Assembly: GCF_001653235.2 (NCBI RefSeq)
Contig: NC_035791.1
Span: 3,224,001-3,288,000 of the forward strand
Direction: 5' to 3'
Source: Pochonia chlamydosporia 170
Taxonomy: Eukaryota; Ascomycota; Sordariomycetes; Hypocreales; Clavicipitaceae
Length of the DNA: 64,000 nt
Below are positions 22,477-35,619 of this stretch, one piece after another. The position numbers were made by a program, and so were the translations under genes. Within the stretch, counting starts at the first letter, position 1, and every line of letters begins with the position of its first letter. The notes beneath the pieces are model-generated. The model made no database searches. It was not told where the DNA came from and worked only from the letters and a program-made list of their open reading frames with translations.

Positions 22477-23920
22477 TTTCCTCCGCTCTTTGAACAGTCA
22501 GTTTGCCACAACCTACTGGCGTGACCTCTGTTTCTATTGGAGCGGCCTAGACTCAAGGTGACTTTCAACATTTCGCCCTGAATCTACATGGCGGGCCCTC
22601 CAGGCAAACAATTTTTTAATGACATACCCAGGGGCTCTTTTAACAGGAACGACCAACAGTTGATATTTTGTTATTGTTTATTACTTTCTCGTTTCGCGTT
22701 ATTGTCATTGTTACGGTATCCTATTTCCTTTCGTTTGGGCTGGTTATCTAGCATGGCGCTGGGTCAATACGCTTCCAAGGTCGGTGAGAGCGGCTGGAGT
22801 ACTCAGCGTCTCGGGCGTTTATTTTGCTTGTTTTTCCTTCTTGTTTCTATTGAATTGGGCTTGAACACGAGGACTTTTTATGCTTTACTTTGGCTGTATA
22901 TTTTGATAATACTTGGTCTTTGCTCAACTTTATTTTTTAGCTTTATACTTGCTCTTGGGATGGATGCGCGGCTACGGGTAGGGTGCCATGGTTATGATTA
23001 GCAATATATGATATTCATCAATGTTCGTGGTCCGGAGAAGCGCGTTGATTGTCATTGTGACACAGAAGGTCCTGTATGTTGGTGTCAAACTCGTCAGATT
23101 CACTTGTAATTGCGGCGGTTGGCAGCATATGAGCACCATTTTACTCCACATCACGTATTGCAGGGACAGTAGTCGCAGGGTACCAAAATCATGAATTTAT
23201 AGATCATCACACTAATATTTACCACCAAGAGCACACGGGACTGATAGATTCCCACGCTGTGCAGGAAGCAAATTCATCGCAAGATACAAAAAAACAAACA
23301 AAATAAAAGCTCCCAATATCTCCGCCGAGCAATCCAAGTCCATCAAACGGTAAAACACGAAGTAAAACCATGTTCTTCTCCCAAGAAAAAAGCCAGCTTC
23401 ACGTTTGATTCCATCTCCTATCGCTTCCTCCTTTTCCCCTTTCCACTATCATCCGTTGCAGTGCTTCAAATTTCTGGACTTATTGGTATCAGGGTATTGT
23501 GTCCAGTAAGCAAGCCAAAATTCCAACAAAAATAAGTAAGCAAAGATGTGAAACAAACGTAGAAAAATATAAGGAAAGGAAAGAATAAGGTCTCCCCGAA
23601 ACAGGAGGGCGGATCGTAGGTGTGCAAAAGCCGCAGGAAATGGGCAGTGTGTCCTTAAGTCCATTGAAATGTCGGGTTGAAAAGTGACAAACGGAATTAT
23701 TGTAATAGAAATTAATGGTAGCCGGATATGATTGCGATTCCAGTTGCACCGAGTACATTTGATTGAAGCTCGTAGAAATGCGAGGCAGACAACTGCCTGA
23801 ATATGTCGTCAAAAGAGCATGCGTGATATATGTGTAAACAAAAACCCCACGAGCGTGGCCAAGATAAAAAAAAAATTGACAAGAATCGAAAGCGCAAGTC
23901 GTAAGCAGTTCGTTATGCCC
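22477..23920. other. Convergent spacer MAF1 / histone-fold protein
   Basis: The first half (about 22620-22960) is T-rich and keeps a 137-codon frame open with hydrophobic residues, which I attribute to composition. It probably holds the MAF1 3' UTR. The second half is A/T-rich 3' DNA of the minus-strand gene. I see no gene. Confidence 0.5.
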
Positions 23921-26900
23921 TTACACAGCAAGGGATTTCTTCCGACGTCCAAACATCCTGGAGATACCGCCGGTGTCTTCTTGGCGTGCAGATGTGCGGT
24001 CAATTGCTAGGGGTGAGTTATCTGGTGGCGGTGCCGAGTCACGCAAAAACGCAGCCAAGTCTGAGGTCTCGCTACGTTTGCTGACGGCCTCACGCGGCTC
24101 AAATCTCTTCATGGGAACCCTAGCCCCTGTAGAAGAGGCCATTGACGTCCCACGAGGCCGACTGGCTGCACGACTACCATCCATTGGGCCGTACTTGTCG
24201 TACCCGGGAGGCATGTTGACTTGGATTGGGATATGACCCCTTCCACTGCTAGCACGGCTCACCGTTCGTCCCTCTGACGGGGCCTTGATTGACCACGTAT
24301 CCTTCTCCTTCTCCCTCTCCTTCTCCTTGTCTTTATTATTCCGGGTAAACCGGCCCATCAAGCTTGGCGCACTGGCCTTCTTCTTGGGTAATCGAGGAGT
24401 CGGTGCTGATACAGGCTCTGGGGGAGGGTCGTAGTTTTTGAGGAACTCTGCTAGACTCTCTTCCTTCTTAACTGGGAGTTTGGGTGTGTCTAGAATGTGG
24501 TCGTCATGGTCCTGCTCCCCGTCTTCATCTTCATCGCTGAAGTCAATAGCATACGGGTCACGCACTCTCCGGGTTTTGCGCTTGGGCATCATGCCGCTAT
24601 CGTCGTCGAAGGGCTTGCTAGGGATTGCTGGTGCTTTGTTTTTGATGAGCGCAGACCTGGAGTTCACAGAAGATTGCATCGACGGCATAGAGCTCTCCGT
24701 CATATTCGTAGATGCTCGGCTGCTACGAAAGTCCGGAATACTTGCATCAATGGCTCTACCACCAATGGCTCCAGACATTTGGTCCGAGTCCATTGTTGTG
24801 CGGAACGGAGCTACGTGCCGAGGAATCCGATGATTGCTTGCAGCGATCGGCGGTCCCTGTCGAATAAAGTCGATCAGGTCTGAGTTATCTGCTCTGCTGT
24901 CCACAGCTGCGTCACGAGGCTGGTGGCGTAAGCGATTGACGCTGCTGGCCGCAGACGCTCGCCGTGAATCCCTGTGACCCGTGCTGGGGCTCACCGGAGA
25001 ATTAAGTTTGGGAACGGTGTAAGATTTCCCCTCGTCGGCTGGGCCAGTCGACTTGATAAACTCAGCAAAGTCTGAGGTCGATATTGGCGGGACACGGGCA
25101 TCCCTGGCCACGGACGCATTAGATCTAGCCGTGGACCCTATAGAGCCAGTCTGAATCCGTTGAACGGAACCAGGCGACTTGCTGCCACTGCTACTGGCCA
25201 TCCTATCGGCAACTTTCGGGCTAGATGGCGTGGGCGGCAGGCGAGGAGAAGGTAAATTGTTGATACCTGAATGGGCCACAATTGGGGATGACTTGGGAGA
25301 GTGTTGATGAACCCGAGCATCTTCACTCTTGCGGCGAGCAAATTTCGTTACTACAGGGCTGTCCAAGGAACCTTTTGACTACATTGTACGTGGTTAGCAG
25401 AAGAGCTGGAAGCCATGGTGTTGGGAACTCAGGAACATGATTCTAAAACATACATCGATATCGCGCATATTCTCTGGGGTAAGAGTATATGTGATGGTTT
25501 GATTGCTCTGGATGAGTTCCTCGAAGTTGCGGGCCACACTTTCTGAGCGGCTGGAGTTGTCCTCGGATGTTCGCACCGGCTTAAGACGCGAAGCTCCCGA
25601 TGAGACAGATGAAGCAGCAGTATGCACTTGTCGAGCACTCGTCGTGTTCTGTTGCACTGGCAGGCTGAGCTCGTCAGACTCACGAGTTCTCGTGCGCTCG
25701 ATGGACAGCAATCCTCTGCCTTCCGGCTTGGGGCTACTCCAGTTAGAGTGGCCAGGAGCCTTCTTAGGGAGGGCTGGTACGTCTTCTTCTTCAGTATTCG
25801 GGCTTGCAGGTGTTGCCGGTAGTGGAACACCCCGAGCACTGACGGGCGATTGTTCATACGTCAGGGCAAGGGCTTTAGTGTTCAGAGTGACAGGTGGTCG
25901 AACTGCCTTCTTACGAAGCGGACTTGGCGAGCCCGTGCTGCCAGCTGTTGACACCGCGGCGGCATCTGGCGCGCGATTCGGCTGGGCCATGGTGTGTGCT
26001 GACTTTTGGGTCACTTCTTCCTCAAGCTCAGAGATTGGTGCTGTGTAGTTAACGGATGGTTTTCTCCTCTCGTGCGATGATCGAGGCGATGGTGTATTAG
26101 TTGAAGCTTTAACCAACGGTTCGTTGCTGATAGCCTTGAAGCGATCATCTGTATTGGACATCCTTGCAAAGCCGCTGGCCACACCAGATGAACTAGCACG
26201 TTGCGGTCGTTCTGTGGCGTCCATTGAGGTTTGCCGTGAGTGTGAAGGGCTTCGCGGTGACACGTCAATAATGCGTGCCGAATGCACACTGGACGATCGC
26301 TTCAGAGGAGGGTTGTCTGAATCTGTAGAATGAGCGCTGCCAGACATGGAGACGCGCGAAGAAGTCACCACCTCAGCCTTCTCATACGCGACCTCTTCCT
26401 CGGCGTCATCGTACTCCGACTCTGAGCTTTGACTCTTTACATCAGCATCTCTTTGAGTAGTGGAATCAATTCCAGCCGCTAGACCCTTCTCTTCGCCGAC
26501 TGCTTTTGCGATGCCTGCCTTGATTGTGGTCCCTTGGTCAACCTCGGAGTCCAGTGCTGATACCAGTGCATGTTTCCTCGACTTTTGGTGGAAGTGAGCG
26601 ACCCCCGAAGTTGGTAGTGACATGGATCGTTGTCTTGTAGCAATGATGGGAGTTTGCTGTTGGGATTTGGTTGACGTTGGTAGTCCGTTTGTTAACACAG
26701 ATGAGCTGAGCAGAAGGCTCTTTGGGCGCTTGGCGAGTTGTTCATCCTCTTCTTGGTCCATTTCATCGTCACCCTCGTCGTCACTGTAATGCGTGAGACC
26801 TGGTACCTCAATCTCATCCACGTCGCGTTCTCCTATAGGCAATGGGATATCCACAGGCTGAACATCCTCAATGATGGGCTCTTCCAAGTGTTCCTGTGAT

Positions 26901-27943
26901 CTCCTAAATTCACTCCCCAGGTCACTGCTTGCGGACTTGGGAAGCCCGGGAATCTCGTGGCCAGATGCTCCTTGTTCCTGCCTCGATGAGATGGAAGATC
27001 CTTTTGAAAACGGCCGCCCAGCAATGTCAGTAATGGGAGTTCTCATTCTCTTCTTCCATCCTCGCCAGAGGCGGCCAAGCGTTCTGTCGAGTGCAACACG
27101 TTCCATGTCCAAATCACCAACAACTATGCGATCTGCCGGGTTACTCGCATTCCGAGAGCCGTCTTTGAGCTCCTTTTCAATTTTTGATCGCACTCGCTGA
27201 TATGCAGCTTGGCCGGCAACAGTCAGAGTCAGCTCCCCCATGTATTCAACGACCGAAGTGAGGAAGATCGCCACGGCCGGAGATATGACGTCTGAGATTT
27301 GCTCATTGGCTCCAATTTCAAGATTCTCTTCCTCCATGTACGCATCTTCATCCTCCTCTTCGAAATCTCCCAATGATGAGTAAACCATGCATCGAAGCCT
27401 AGTCCGTTTCCAAGCAAGTTCTGCATCCCAATCACGACGTGGGCTCGAGCCTTGAGGTTGTGCGTATTCATCTTCGTTTGCGCCTCCTAGGTATTCGCGC
27501 AGCTCTTCATCGGCGTTGCTGATGGCATCTTTGGCAAGTTTCGGCTTGAGGACTTCAACAACAGCAGGCCGAAGCGCAGATAGCGTAGTTGACTTGGAAA
27601 CTTGCAAGAAGTTGAACAAGAGTTGGTCAAGAAAGCCATTTACCAGGTGCAGCGCCTGAGGTGACACAGTTGCAGTCTCGGTCGCCGGCTCGATGCCATT
27701 CTGATCGTACCAAGCATCTGCGTGACTGTCGTGGTCGTTTGTTATGATCTGAGAGGCCGCGCTGTGGGCAATGAATGCAGCCTCGGGGGAGACGGACAGT
27801 GGTGGCAGAGCAAAGCCGTATCCAATAGTTGAGGGTCTGTCACTGGAAATACTCTGCGTCCTCGATCTTACATGCCGGGGAGACACCAATCCGGATGGTG
27901 GTCTGGAGGCATTGATGTCCAGAGTCGGGCTGGGAATGGCCAT
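23921..27943 (-). CDS. Large disordered protein with N-terminal H2B-like and H2A-like histone folds
   Basis: Two exons: 27943-25454 and 25378-23921, joined in frame at MRDID/SKGSLDSP, giving 1315 residues. Residues about 98-152 read like the histone H2B fold, with SKSTTLSALRPAVVEVLKPK matching the loop and helix of H2B followed by LAKDAISNADEELREYL. Residues about 219-300 read like H2A: SPAVAIFLTSVVEYMGELTL with TVAGQAA, then DRIVVGDLDMERVALDRTLG and a basic GWKKRMR. Between them lies an acidic linker (about 194-210). The rest is Ser/Pro/acidic, with a conserved segment TITYTLTPENMRDID near the exon join and short LAEFLKNYDPPPE and LAAFLRDSAPPPD repeats in the C-terminal half. I do not recognise a named gene; the family seems conserved in filamentous ascomycetes. 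The earlier in-frame TTG is not used as start. The histone-fold reading is inference from pattern. Confidence 0.8.
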
Positions 27944-28903
27944 CTTGTAGAATGGTTCCAACAAGGCCGCCGTCCCTTCGCGCTGCTCGTGTTTGCCGGT
28001 ATAACACTGTCAGGAAAGTTTGTAGGCGTCGAAGAGCCGGCAGTGACACAATTTGGCACGAGGCTGGCAAAGTTTTTCGCGGGAGCAATTCGTGGATAGA
28101 CCGACAATTCAAGTTCAGACACACGAGAACGTAGGGCGTATGAAGCTACTCGGCAATGGTTAGAACATGGTTGGGGCTAGATTGTTGCAACGAGACTCAA
28201 GGTGGTGGGTAGTGTGCAAGTCAATATCCAACATCCATGAATGACGCAGTCACAAAGACATGTCAGTCAAGACGTCCCGTCCTACTAGGCGGATGTAGCG
28301 TCACAGCTTCTAGAAATAAACAAAGGCTCACCCTGTGATATGTGAAGTTGCCTGCCTGTGACGTATTCACGCTTTGGGATACTGGGCAGTGCTGTCAAGA
28401 CATGGCCCAAGATCCAAGAGGGATTTCTTCGAGGAGGGTACAGTAATATGACAGAGAACAAAGGAGAGTGAGCTGCAGCAGAATAGCTGTCTGTGACGAA
28501 CCTCGACGGTGTACTATTGTAAATTGGAGTGGCGTCTCATCTCGTCGCCGGAAATGACCGATGTAGCTGTCGAAGCGAATTAACAATAGGGCGAAGAAGT
28601 GTTTGAGTAGCTCCTCGACATCAGGGTATTCGTCGTATGATGATGCAAAGGTACGCTTCCGTCCGTGCAAGAGGAAGACTCAAGGTGATGAGGATGTGGA
28701 GAGTTGGTTTGGCTGTGGTCAGAGAGATATTCCAACAGCCAGTCTGGCCAGGCTACGTCTCCAATGCCAAAGACCAACCCCAAACAGATCGGCCGACCGG
28801 GAGGAGCAGAGGCAGAAAAAAAAAGAAGGGGATCTGCTAGTTCGTTCCGGTGGCTCAGGCTGGTCTGACCCCGGCACAGATGGTCAGGGGGTGGACGTGG
28901 GAA

Positions 28904-28974
28904 GGTGGATGGATGTGTGGTGGATGGGACAGGTTGGAACAGGATGAGATGGATGGATGGGTGGGTGGATGGAC
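28904..28974. repeat. GGATG-type minisatellite
   Basis: Imperfect tandem units of GGATG/TGGATG with GGTGGG variants give a strongly G-rich plus strand and T/C-rich minus strand. Related GGATGG units continue sparsely to about 29060. Probably slippage-derived. Confidence 0.7.
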
Positions 28975-29191
28975 GTCCGAAGGTGTGAAGGTGTGGGATG
29001 GCAATGGGGATGGACGACGACAAACTGCATTGAATGTTTCTGGATGGACCCCTGGGCCATCCATGTTGGTGTTGCATGTTCCTTTTTGGAGATGTCCTTG
29101 ACCACTTGACTGGACCTTTGCCAGCGTCGATGTGGGCCTGCTTAACATTTAGCGTCGACAAATTACGCTCCACCGGTTGAGCCAGAGCCAG

Positions 29192-29512
29192 ACCAGACAG
29201 TTGGGGACTTGGGGGGATTTGCACCACACAAGCCAAACCAGACTATTACCGCGACCCTTTGGACCAGACATTTCCATCAACCTGGAGATAGTTGCCAGGC
29301 AATCCCAACTAGTGCGCCTGCTTGGCCATATTTGCTGTTCTGCCTTTTCCTCTTGGGGCACAAGAGGCACACGGGCTTGCTTCCTGCGGAACGTTTGCAG
29401 CTGAGAACATTCGGGCCCTTTCTCAACGTGTTCAAGTCTGGTTCAAGTCAGGGGAGACATCCAATGTTTGGTCTGGTTCCCGAAGGCTGCTCTTTGGCGA
29501 GGGCGACCAGAC
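29192..29512. repeat. Cluster of six ACCAGAC motifs
   Basis: Exact ACCAGAC at 29192, 29237, 29263 and 29506, and the complement GTCTGGT at 29436 and 29471: six copies in 321 bp. There is no recognised gene within 1 kb. Spacing is irregular, so it does not look like a simple tandem array. Confidence 0.6.
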
Positions 29513-32500
29513 AAGGATGCCATCCATGCACATACATGCAGACTATGTGGTATCACGGTACACGGCATACGCAAGACTGTGAAACTCTCGGTACTCTGGT
29601 CCTTCATGCCCATGCCCACGCACACATACAGTTACTGGACCAATGTTTGTCTGTATGTATCTGCTCCATTGCTTCCAATTTCCATGCACCACGCTAACGC
29701 TGCATCTCTTACTCGACCTGGGTCCGGAGCCTGGCATTGACGCAACTCTTCCAGAATACAAAATACCAGTCAAAAACGCGGCTGTGCTTGGTCCGAAACC
29801 GTCACCCGGAGAACCGTTGAATCAAGGAGCTCGCCTAGCGCTGCCGAGCAAGCCTGCAAAACAATACATGTCGTTACGCCGTCCAACTGCCAAGGTACTG
29901 CGCGCATGTTCGCTCTCGGTAACCAGTCTTGTGTGTCTGAAGACGCGAGCACCACTCTGGTCTGGTCCGATGGTTCAGCACACGGGCCCTCGAGTCATGG
30001 TAAGGTGTGCTTTGAACCACAAGTTTAATGAAGTCCGTCACTTGGTGTGTATTTCGTCACTCTATCGTTCGAGACACAAACCAAGTACTCCGTAGGAAAA
30101 CAACGTAGGAAGTTGAGCGGCTGGGCATGTTTTTCGTCGGCATTCATTGATGAGGTGAGGCTTGTCACAACCAGGTTCTGTTGAAGAAAAGGTGACATGA
30201 ACTAGACCGCAACCAACGTCAAGACGCAAACAAAAAAGCAGTATACTGGACAGTACTCCGTACTCGAACCAAATAACGATACTTGGCCATGATTTCTCTG
30301 CTCAGAAGGCTGAAGAGGCATGTGTCTTGGTCTCTCTCTTTTGTTGCTTGAGACTGAGCATGGATGACGTTGGCGACTATAGGTGGCTTCTGATCCATCA
30401 GGGAACAATGTCGCCACCATTTCAACACCGTGCGTCTCAGCATAGCCATTGATGTCTGCTGGGCCTCAAGTTACGGCTTTGACTCAGTCTAAATTCGGCA
30501 AGGCAGGTTTTCAGTTCGAAGCGTTGCGACTTTGCCAACCTGGATGTGCGTGCAGATCGCCCTTGAACTTGAGACAGTGAAAGGATGGTGTTACAGGAAG
30601 CTGGACCAAAAGTCTTTAATGGTTCGCACCAAGAACGGCAGTCCATGGAAAAGGAAAAGAAGGAAATGGGTATTTATTTGCCTCCCAGTCGTTCAGCCGT
30701 TCAACCCAGCAATGCTTACCCATGCTGCTGAGACAATCTTTTTGTGCATCAAGTTTGAAAAGCACCAGACAACTGCAAGCTGGGCTACCCTCTCTCTCGT
30801 TGCTCTCGTTGCACATGGTCGGCCCTTGTTAGCGATCAATCAATCGATCGCATCTCGCAAAATACCCAGGAACCCTGCAATCCGACATTGTAAAACCACT
30901 GCCAACCAACAAGGACAACTCATGTGCTACACATTTATCATATTACAACTTGCTTCTCCTGCAAGGAAAACGTCATCTCAAACAAGGGCATATACACTGT
31001 TTAATACAGTGCATCTTCCAGGCGCATTAGGCATCTGGGTGACATTTCCTGTCAAAGTGCACGTTCCTCCACCGACGCAAACACACATATCAATAATATA
31101 TTGCCTTGCGCCGCCTGAGGAATGAATAGTGGTCCTCTCACGCCGCCACTGTCGTGGTTATGGACCTGATAAGCTGGAGATGACCCCCGCTGCTCCCAGG
31201 ATACCTTGCGCATAATAATGGAGTCGGCCGCCCAAATGGAACGGTCATATTTCCGAAATCATAATGGCTGGCTTGAATGGCTTGATGTTGTTCCCTGCCG
31301 CCGCAGACAAGTTATCGATGGTGCAAAAATCTGTGGCCACAAAAGCTCTACAGTTTCTTTAGTCATGTCCCGCCAATTTCGATATTCAGACGACACACCT
31401 GGAACGCGTATCGAAAAGCAAATATTGAATGACGACCAACCTAGCATCACAAACACTGTCAGCCGATCCCCCCATCAACCTCGGGAGTTTTCCAATGACA
31501 GCTCTCATACGAAACCATTTACGAGCTCCTCGCCCTTGTCAGACCTCCTCACACTTTGGAACTCCGCAGCTCAAAATGGGTTGATGTCTTTGACGGACGT
31601 TGTGTCCTCGTGGCTTTGGCCGCCCCACGGATTGCTGAATGCCAACCAACTTGGGTGGGCAATGTCTTCGCACAGACCTTTCGCTGATCACACCAGACTC
31701 CAGAGGTTGTCCGAAAGTTGAGCGCAATTATGACTAGCAGTGACTTTCTGATGCCTGAAGGGGAGCCAGTATCCCAGGTCCCGATAGTCATCGGCGTCCG
31801 GGTTTATTGCGTTTTGACAGAACTGAGAACAAAGAACTGAGACCTCGAATCCTGCGCGTGGGCCAATGCCCTCAACTGGCGTCCATCTCATCACCTTGGA
31901 TGGGAAATGACTCTTCCGTCACGGCTCAATGCAAGGCATTTGAACCAGCGAGGCTTCGTGATACCCTTGACGGCTTGGGTATGCCCCGAGCAAACACCAG
32001 AGTTTCACAGACCTGACAGATGGCTGCAGCGACGAGTCCAACGACGTGGCAATTGGCCCCCATGGTCTCCCCAAGCTGCCAGGTTATCTATCATATTCGG
32101 CACTGGGCTGACAAGTGTACATGCTAACAGCCAATGGGTGATGCGCCCTTGATTTGTGGAAACATTTACCCTGCGTCCAGACCCTCGAGATGGCCGATGG
32201 CTGGGTGGTTCCCCAGCAAAATCCTGGCGCAATTGTACTCCGTACCGCCTTTACAAACCACATCAGCTCTGGGCGGCCCCTTTCAGCCCACTTTTCCCAA
32301 TGGAAGGATGAATTGTGGTGTGGGAATGGTGTGTTCCCGCATCAATTAGGCGTTTTTGCATGTCTCAAATCTGTTTGGGTGTATTCAGCCACCGACAACT
32401 TGGAAGAAAGTTAGAAATATGTTGTTGATGAGGAGACAGCATACGACTAATTTGCCTTGATCACTTTCGCAAACTAGGAAGGGAAGAATTCTCCTTCCCA

Positions 32501-35412
32501 TACTCTTGCACCATTGCTGGTTGATGCGCCGGGTGACTTGTGACATACACAGTTGGCACTGTGGGACGTGCAATTTAGCTTTAACTGTCATTTACATGAT
32601 GGCGTCTTTGGCATAATACACACTTGATGTGGTTGGCTAATTACATATTACGATGGTTGGTAAATTCTCCTTTTCATGGCGCTAAACAGCATCAGCAACG
32701 CGGGACCAGCCGCGAAGTTCAAACTTGAATAGGAACTGAGCCCACATATGAAATATCACAACGCATACCAAGGCTTGTAACGACCGACGACGACGCGAAA
32801 CTAGTATTCGGCTTTCTGCCCAAAACGGTGCTATGCCGAGTACCCTACATGCTGTGAACTGCCGGGCTCACATAGCAGTCTATGCTTGCATCCGCCACGG
32901 TAAAAACCAGGGACTTGGGGAACACGGGCTGAGTCGTCGGGGCCAATTCCGGCTGCCAGCAATGAAGATGACTTTGTAGGTGTCTGCAATGCGAAGCGGA
33001 GCGTTTCAAGACAGCGTGTGTGCAGCCCTCGGTAGATTTGGAATGCTTTAAAGAATCACTAGCCTGTTTGTATTGGACAACTCCGTGCCTCCACGGATCT
33101 TCAGCAGTACCACTATGAACATGGCGGTCCGAACGTGGTTCACAGCTTCGTGGTACCATGCAGCTATCGGACTCCGGAGCCGTTCTGGGGAGCTGATGTA
33201 ACTACAGAGTATGTGAAGACATATTATTTTGCGGTCAGCTTGCTCAGCATCCTTGTCTTGGCGACTGCCAAAGCTGATTCAAAGGATTCGAACACCGTGA
33301 CTACATGAATGGCGTTCAACAGATGAGACATGCCAGGCTCACGACAGTGGCTTACTTCTTACTCCGTACCTGGTGGGAAGTGGTCCGACACTGTGCAACA
33401 ATCGTCATCATCACCAACATTATGGACAAACTCGGCACAGGGCGAAGCATTTGCATGGGTACTGTAACACACCAGCTGCTACACAGATTACCCATGCCAT
33501 ACCATGCCATCAGCATGCGAAATCTTTCCGAATGCAGGGCGAAAATGGCTGCCGTTTCTGTACCACGCCGCAGACGCCGCCGAATGTAGGGCCATGCAGT
33601 CCACCGCCGCCGCCGCCCGTCGGAGACAACGGTTCGAGTAAAGGCTTGTTGAGAGAGCCAAGCGTGCACATGTAGGAGCAGTTTCTGCGTGGAGGGGCAT
33701 AATCATTGTTTCTTTCAGGCGGTTTTGTCTCGGACAATTGCGAATGAGGGATATCCATGAGTTCTGCGTTTTTTACTGTATTTTCCTTTTTCTTTTTCTT
33801 ATTCTTTTGTTGCGCCCGCTCCTTTGTTCTTTTTTCTTTGGCCCACAGCACGTACAGTACGGCAATCTTGTGACTCGGTATGATCCAATCCCACAAAGCT
33901 AAGTGAGACCATCCTTGGGGATACAGCCACGGCGGCTGTGGTTCTTCTTCTTCCTTTTTCTTCCCCTCTAGGTCCTTTGCGAGGGATCTACGGTGATTGA
34001 GAGTGTCATTCGGACATCTCGGCCTAAGCGAATCCACTGGTTCGCTTGATCCCATTCCTGTCGACAACAATGAAGCATCTGTTCGTGAGTGCGGAACACG
34101 GCCATGTAATCTTACTCTTAATTGACCAACGTGCATGCACCATCCTTTGACAATGCCTGCGCATACGAAGTCTCAACCGTGAGCAGACAGAGTACTGGCA
34201 TGCCATAAACGTATCCGAAACTCTTGGCGCTCAAAGCAATGAGTGAGCTTGGGGGCCGCCAATACGCCTGTACTGCAGCTTCGCATATGACAAGTTCTCT
34301 GCTTTGTACTGCCTTGGCAGAGAACCGTGATTCTGAATTTGAATCTATTAAAATAGAATGGACGTGTGCAATGAGATTATCATGCAATGTCAGCTGACAC
34401 CAGGACACCGTTTGCTTGGCTGGTGGAATTGGATTACGTAGATGGAGATGACTGTGCCATATATTGTATATCGATGAGTTATTAGTATTTGGTTTGTAAT
34501 AGTTTGTCTCTATCCTATGTTCACCGCCTGCATATAAAATATACAACGAGGCAGCTTTCAGATGAATTGTTTGATACCGGGTAGGTTAATCTAGTGCAAT
34601 GAATAGGTAGAGTAGCAACTAAACTCTACAACCTGGGTCAATATTTTTGCAGTCTCTGGATTGCCGATGGTTCCGCTGCCTGAAAAGCCTTCCATATTAG
34701 TATTTGCGAGATGAAATCAGTAAATACTGCAGTTGTGATGATGCTATTTCATATTGCACTCACCATATCCAAGCCTAGATGCATTTCAACATCCTTGGGA
34801 TCAGGCTGTCAACATACAAATTGACCACTTGTGATATTATGAGATTGTATGGAATAATTTGCAATTTGCCATTACTGAGACTTGATATCAACAGCTGAAA
34901 TGGCTCTATATCAGGTGCTATACCTTGTCATCCAAGATACTCATAATCTTTCCATCCCTCGCCTCAAAACCAACTTCACACAATAAGTTCACATTGAATA
35001 GACAATTGAGCTCTAGTAAGAACATTGCGGTTAAACATTGCATTTCACTATATCCTCACCTCATGAGTGATAATCTCATGAACCAACCATCACATCAAAC
35101 ATTTCTTCCTCCGCAACACTGTCTTTCGTCCACATACAAACTTGAGAATAGTTCATCCAAACCACATGGCTTTGTGAAAACATCCAAATATAGAACTTGA
35201 CAGCTGACCGCCACTCGCCAAACTCTATCATATTGAACCAGACCCAATTCTCCATCAAGCAAACATCAACAGTTCACCACAATTGACACTCACCTCAACG
35301 CCCATTCAACCCGCATCAATAACCATGAAAGTCAACATACAGTGAATCATCCAATTGACAAACCCTAAGTACAACTTTACCCCTAAATCCCGTTCAATCT
35401 CAAAACACGGTC

Positions 35413-35431
35413 GAAAAAAAAAAAAAAAAAA
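35413..35431 (+). repeat. 19-nt poly(A) run
   Basis: An uninterrupted run of 19 A about 190 bp before the MFS transporter start. Poly(dA:dT) tracts commonly exclude nucleosomes in fungal promoters; it could equally be the tail of an old retrocopy, but no retrocopy body is recognisable upstream. Confidence 0.7.
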
Positions 35432-35619
35432 GTCCATCAACAACAATCACGCCACGTTCTAAATTTCGTGCCCCGAGCACCCATTGTCCCGAGCACGTCC
35501 CCTACAACACCAAAACTTGCAACACGACCCCCTTCAGAAAGGATCATCCCGAAGAAAACATTCTATTCTTCATCCTGGTAACCAAAAACCCATCGTAACA
35601 TGCAACAAAAACCGTCAAA

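Larger units (their letters stand above)
27944..35619. other. 7.7-kb stretch without a supported gene
   Basis: No frame here shows domain features or joins to a neighbour. It holds nine ACCAGAC motifs (29192, 29237, 29263, 29436, 29471, 29506, 29960, 30764, 31692) and four TACTCCGTA motifs (30086, 30254, 32236, 33360). It also holds a GGATG minisatellite (28904-28974) and a 19-A run (35413-35431) near the MFS gene. From about 34100 to 35300 the sequence is visibly more AT-rich than the surroundings. Unrecognised noncoding transcripts or degraded repeats could be present. The longest frames (28580-29236 minus, 30532-31125 plus, 33510-34136 minus) look random. Confidence 0.55.

Noticed and set aside
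22588..23001. 137-codon hydrophobic frame just after MAF1
   Set aside because: T-rich 3' UTR sequence produces Leu/Phe codons; no conserved pattern.
28580..29236. 218-codon open frame on the minus strand
   Set aside because: It is opened by the GGATG minisatellite read in antisense (His/Pro/Ser-rich) and has no recognisable fold.
30532..31125. 197-codon open frame
   Set aside because: No domain pattern, no compositional support and no exon partners.
33270..33310. GATTCGAAC-like T-loop suggesting a tRNA on the minus strand
   Set aside because: The flanking bases do not form a T-stem and no acceptor or anticodon stem can be drawn.
33510..34136. 208-codon open frame with a Lys-rich stretch
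   Set aside because: The Lys run is the antisense of a TTC/TTT-rich tract; random elsewhere.
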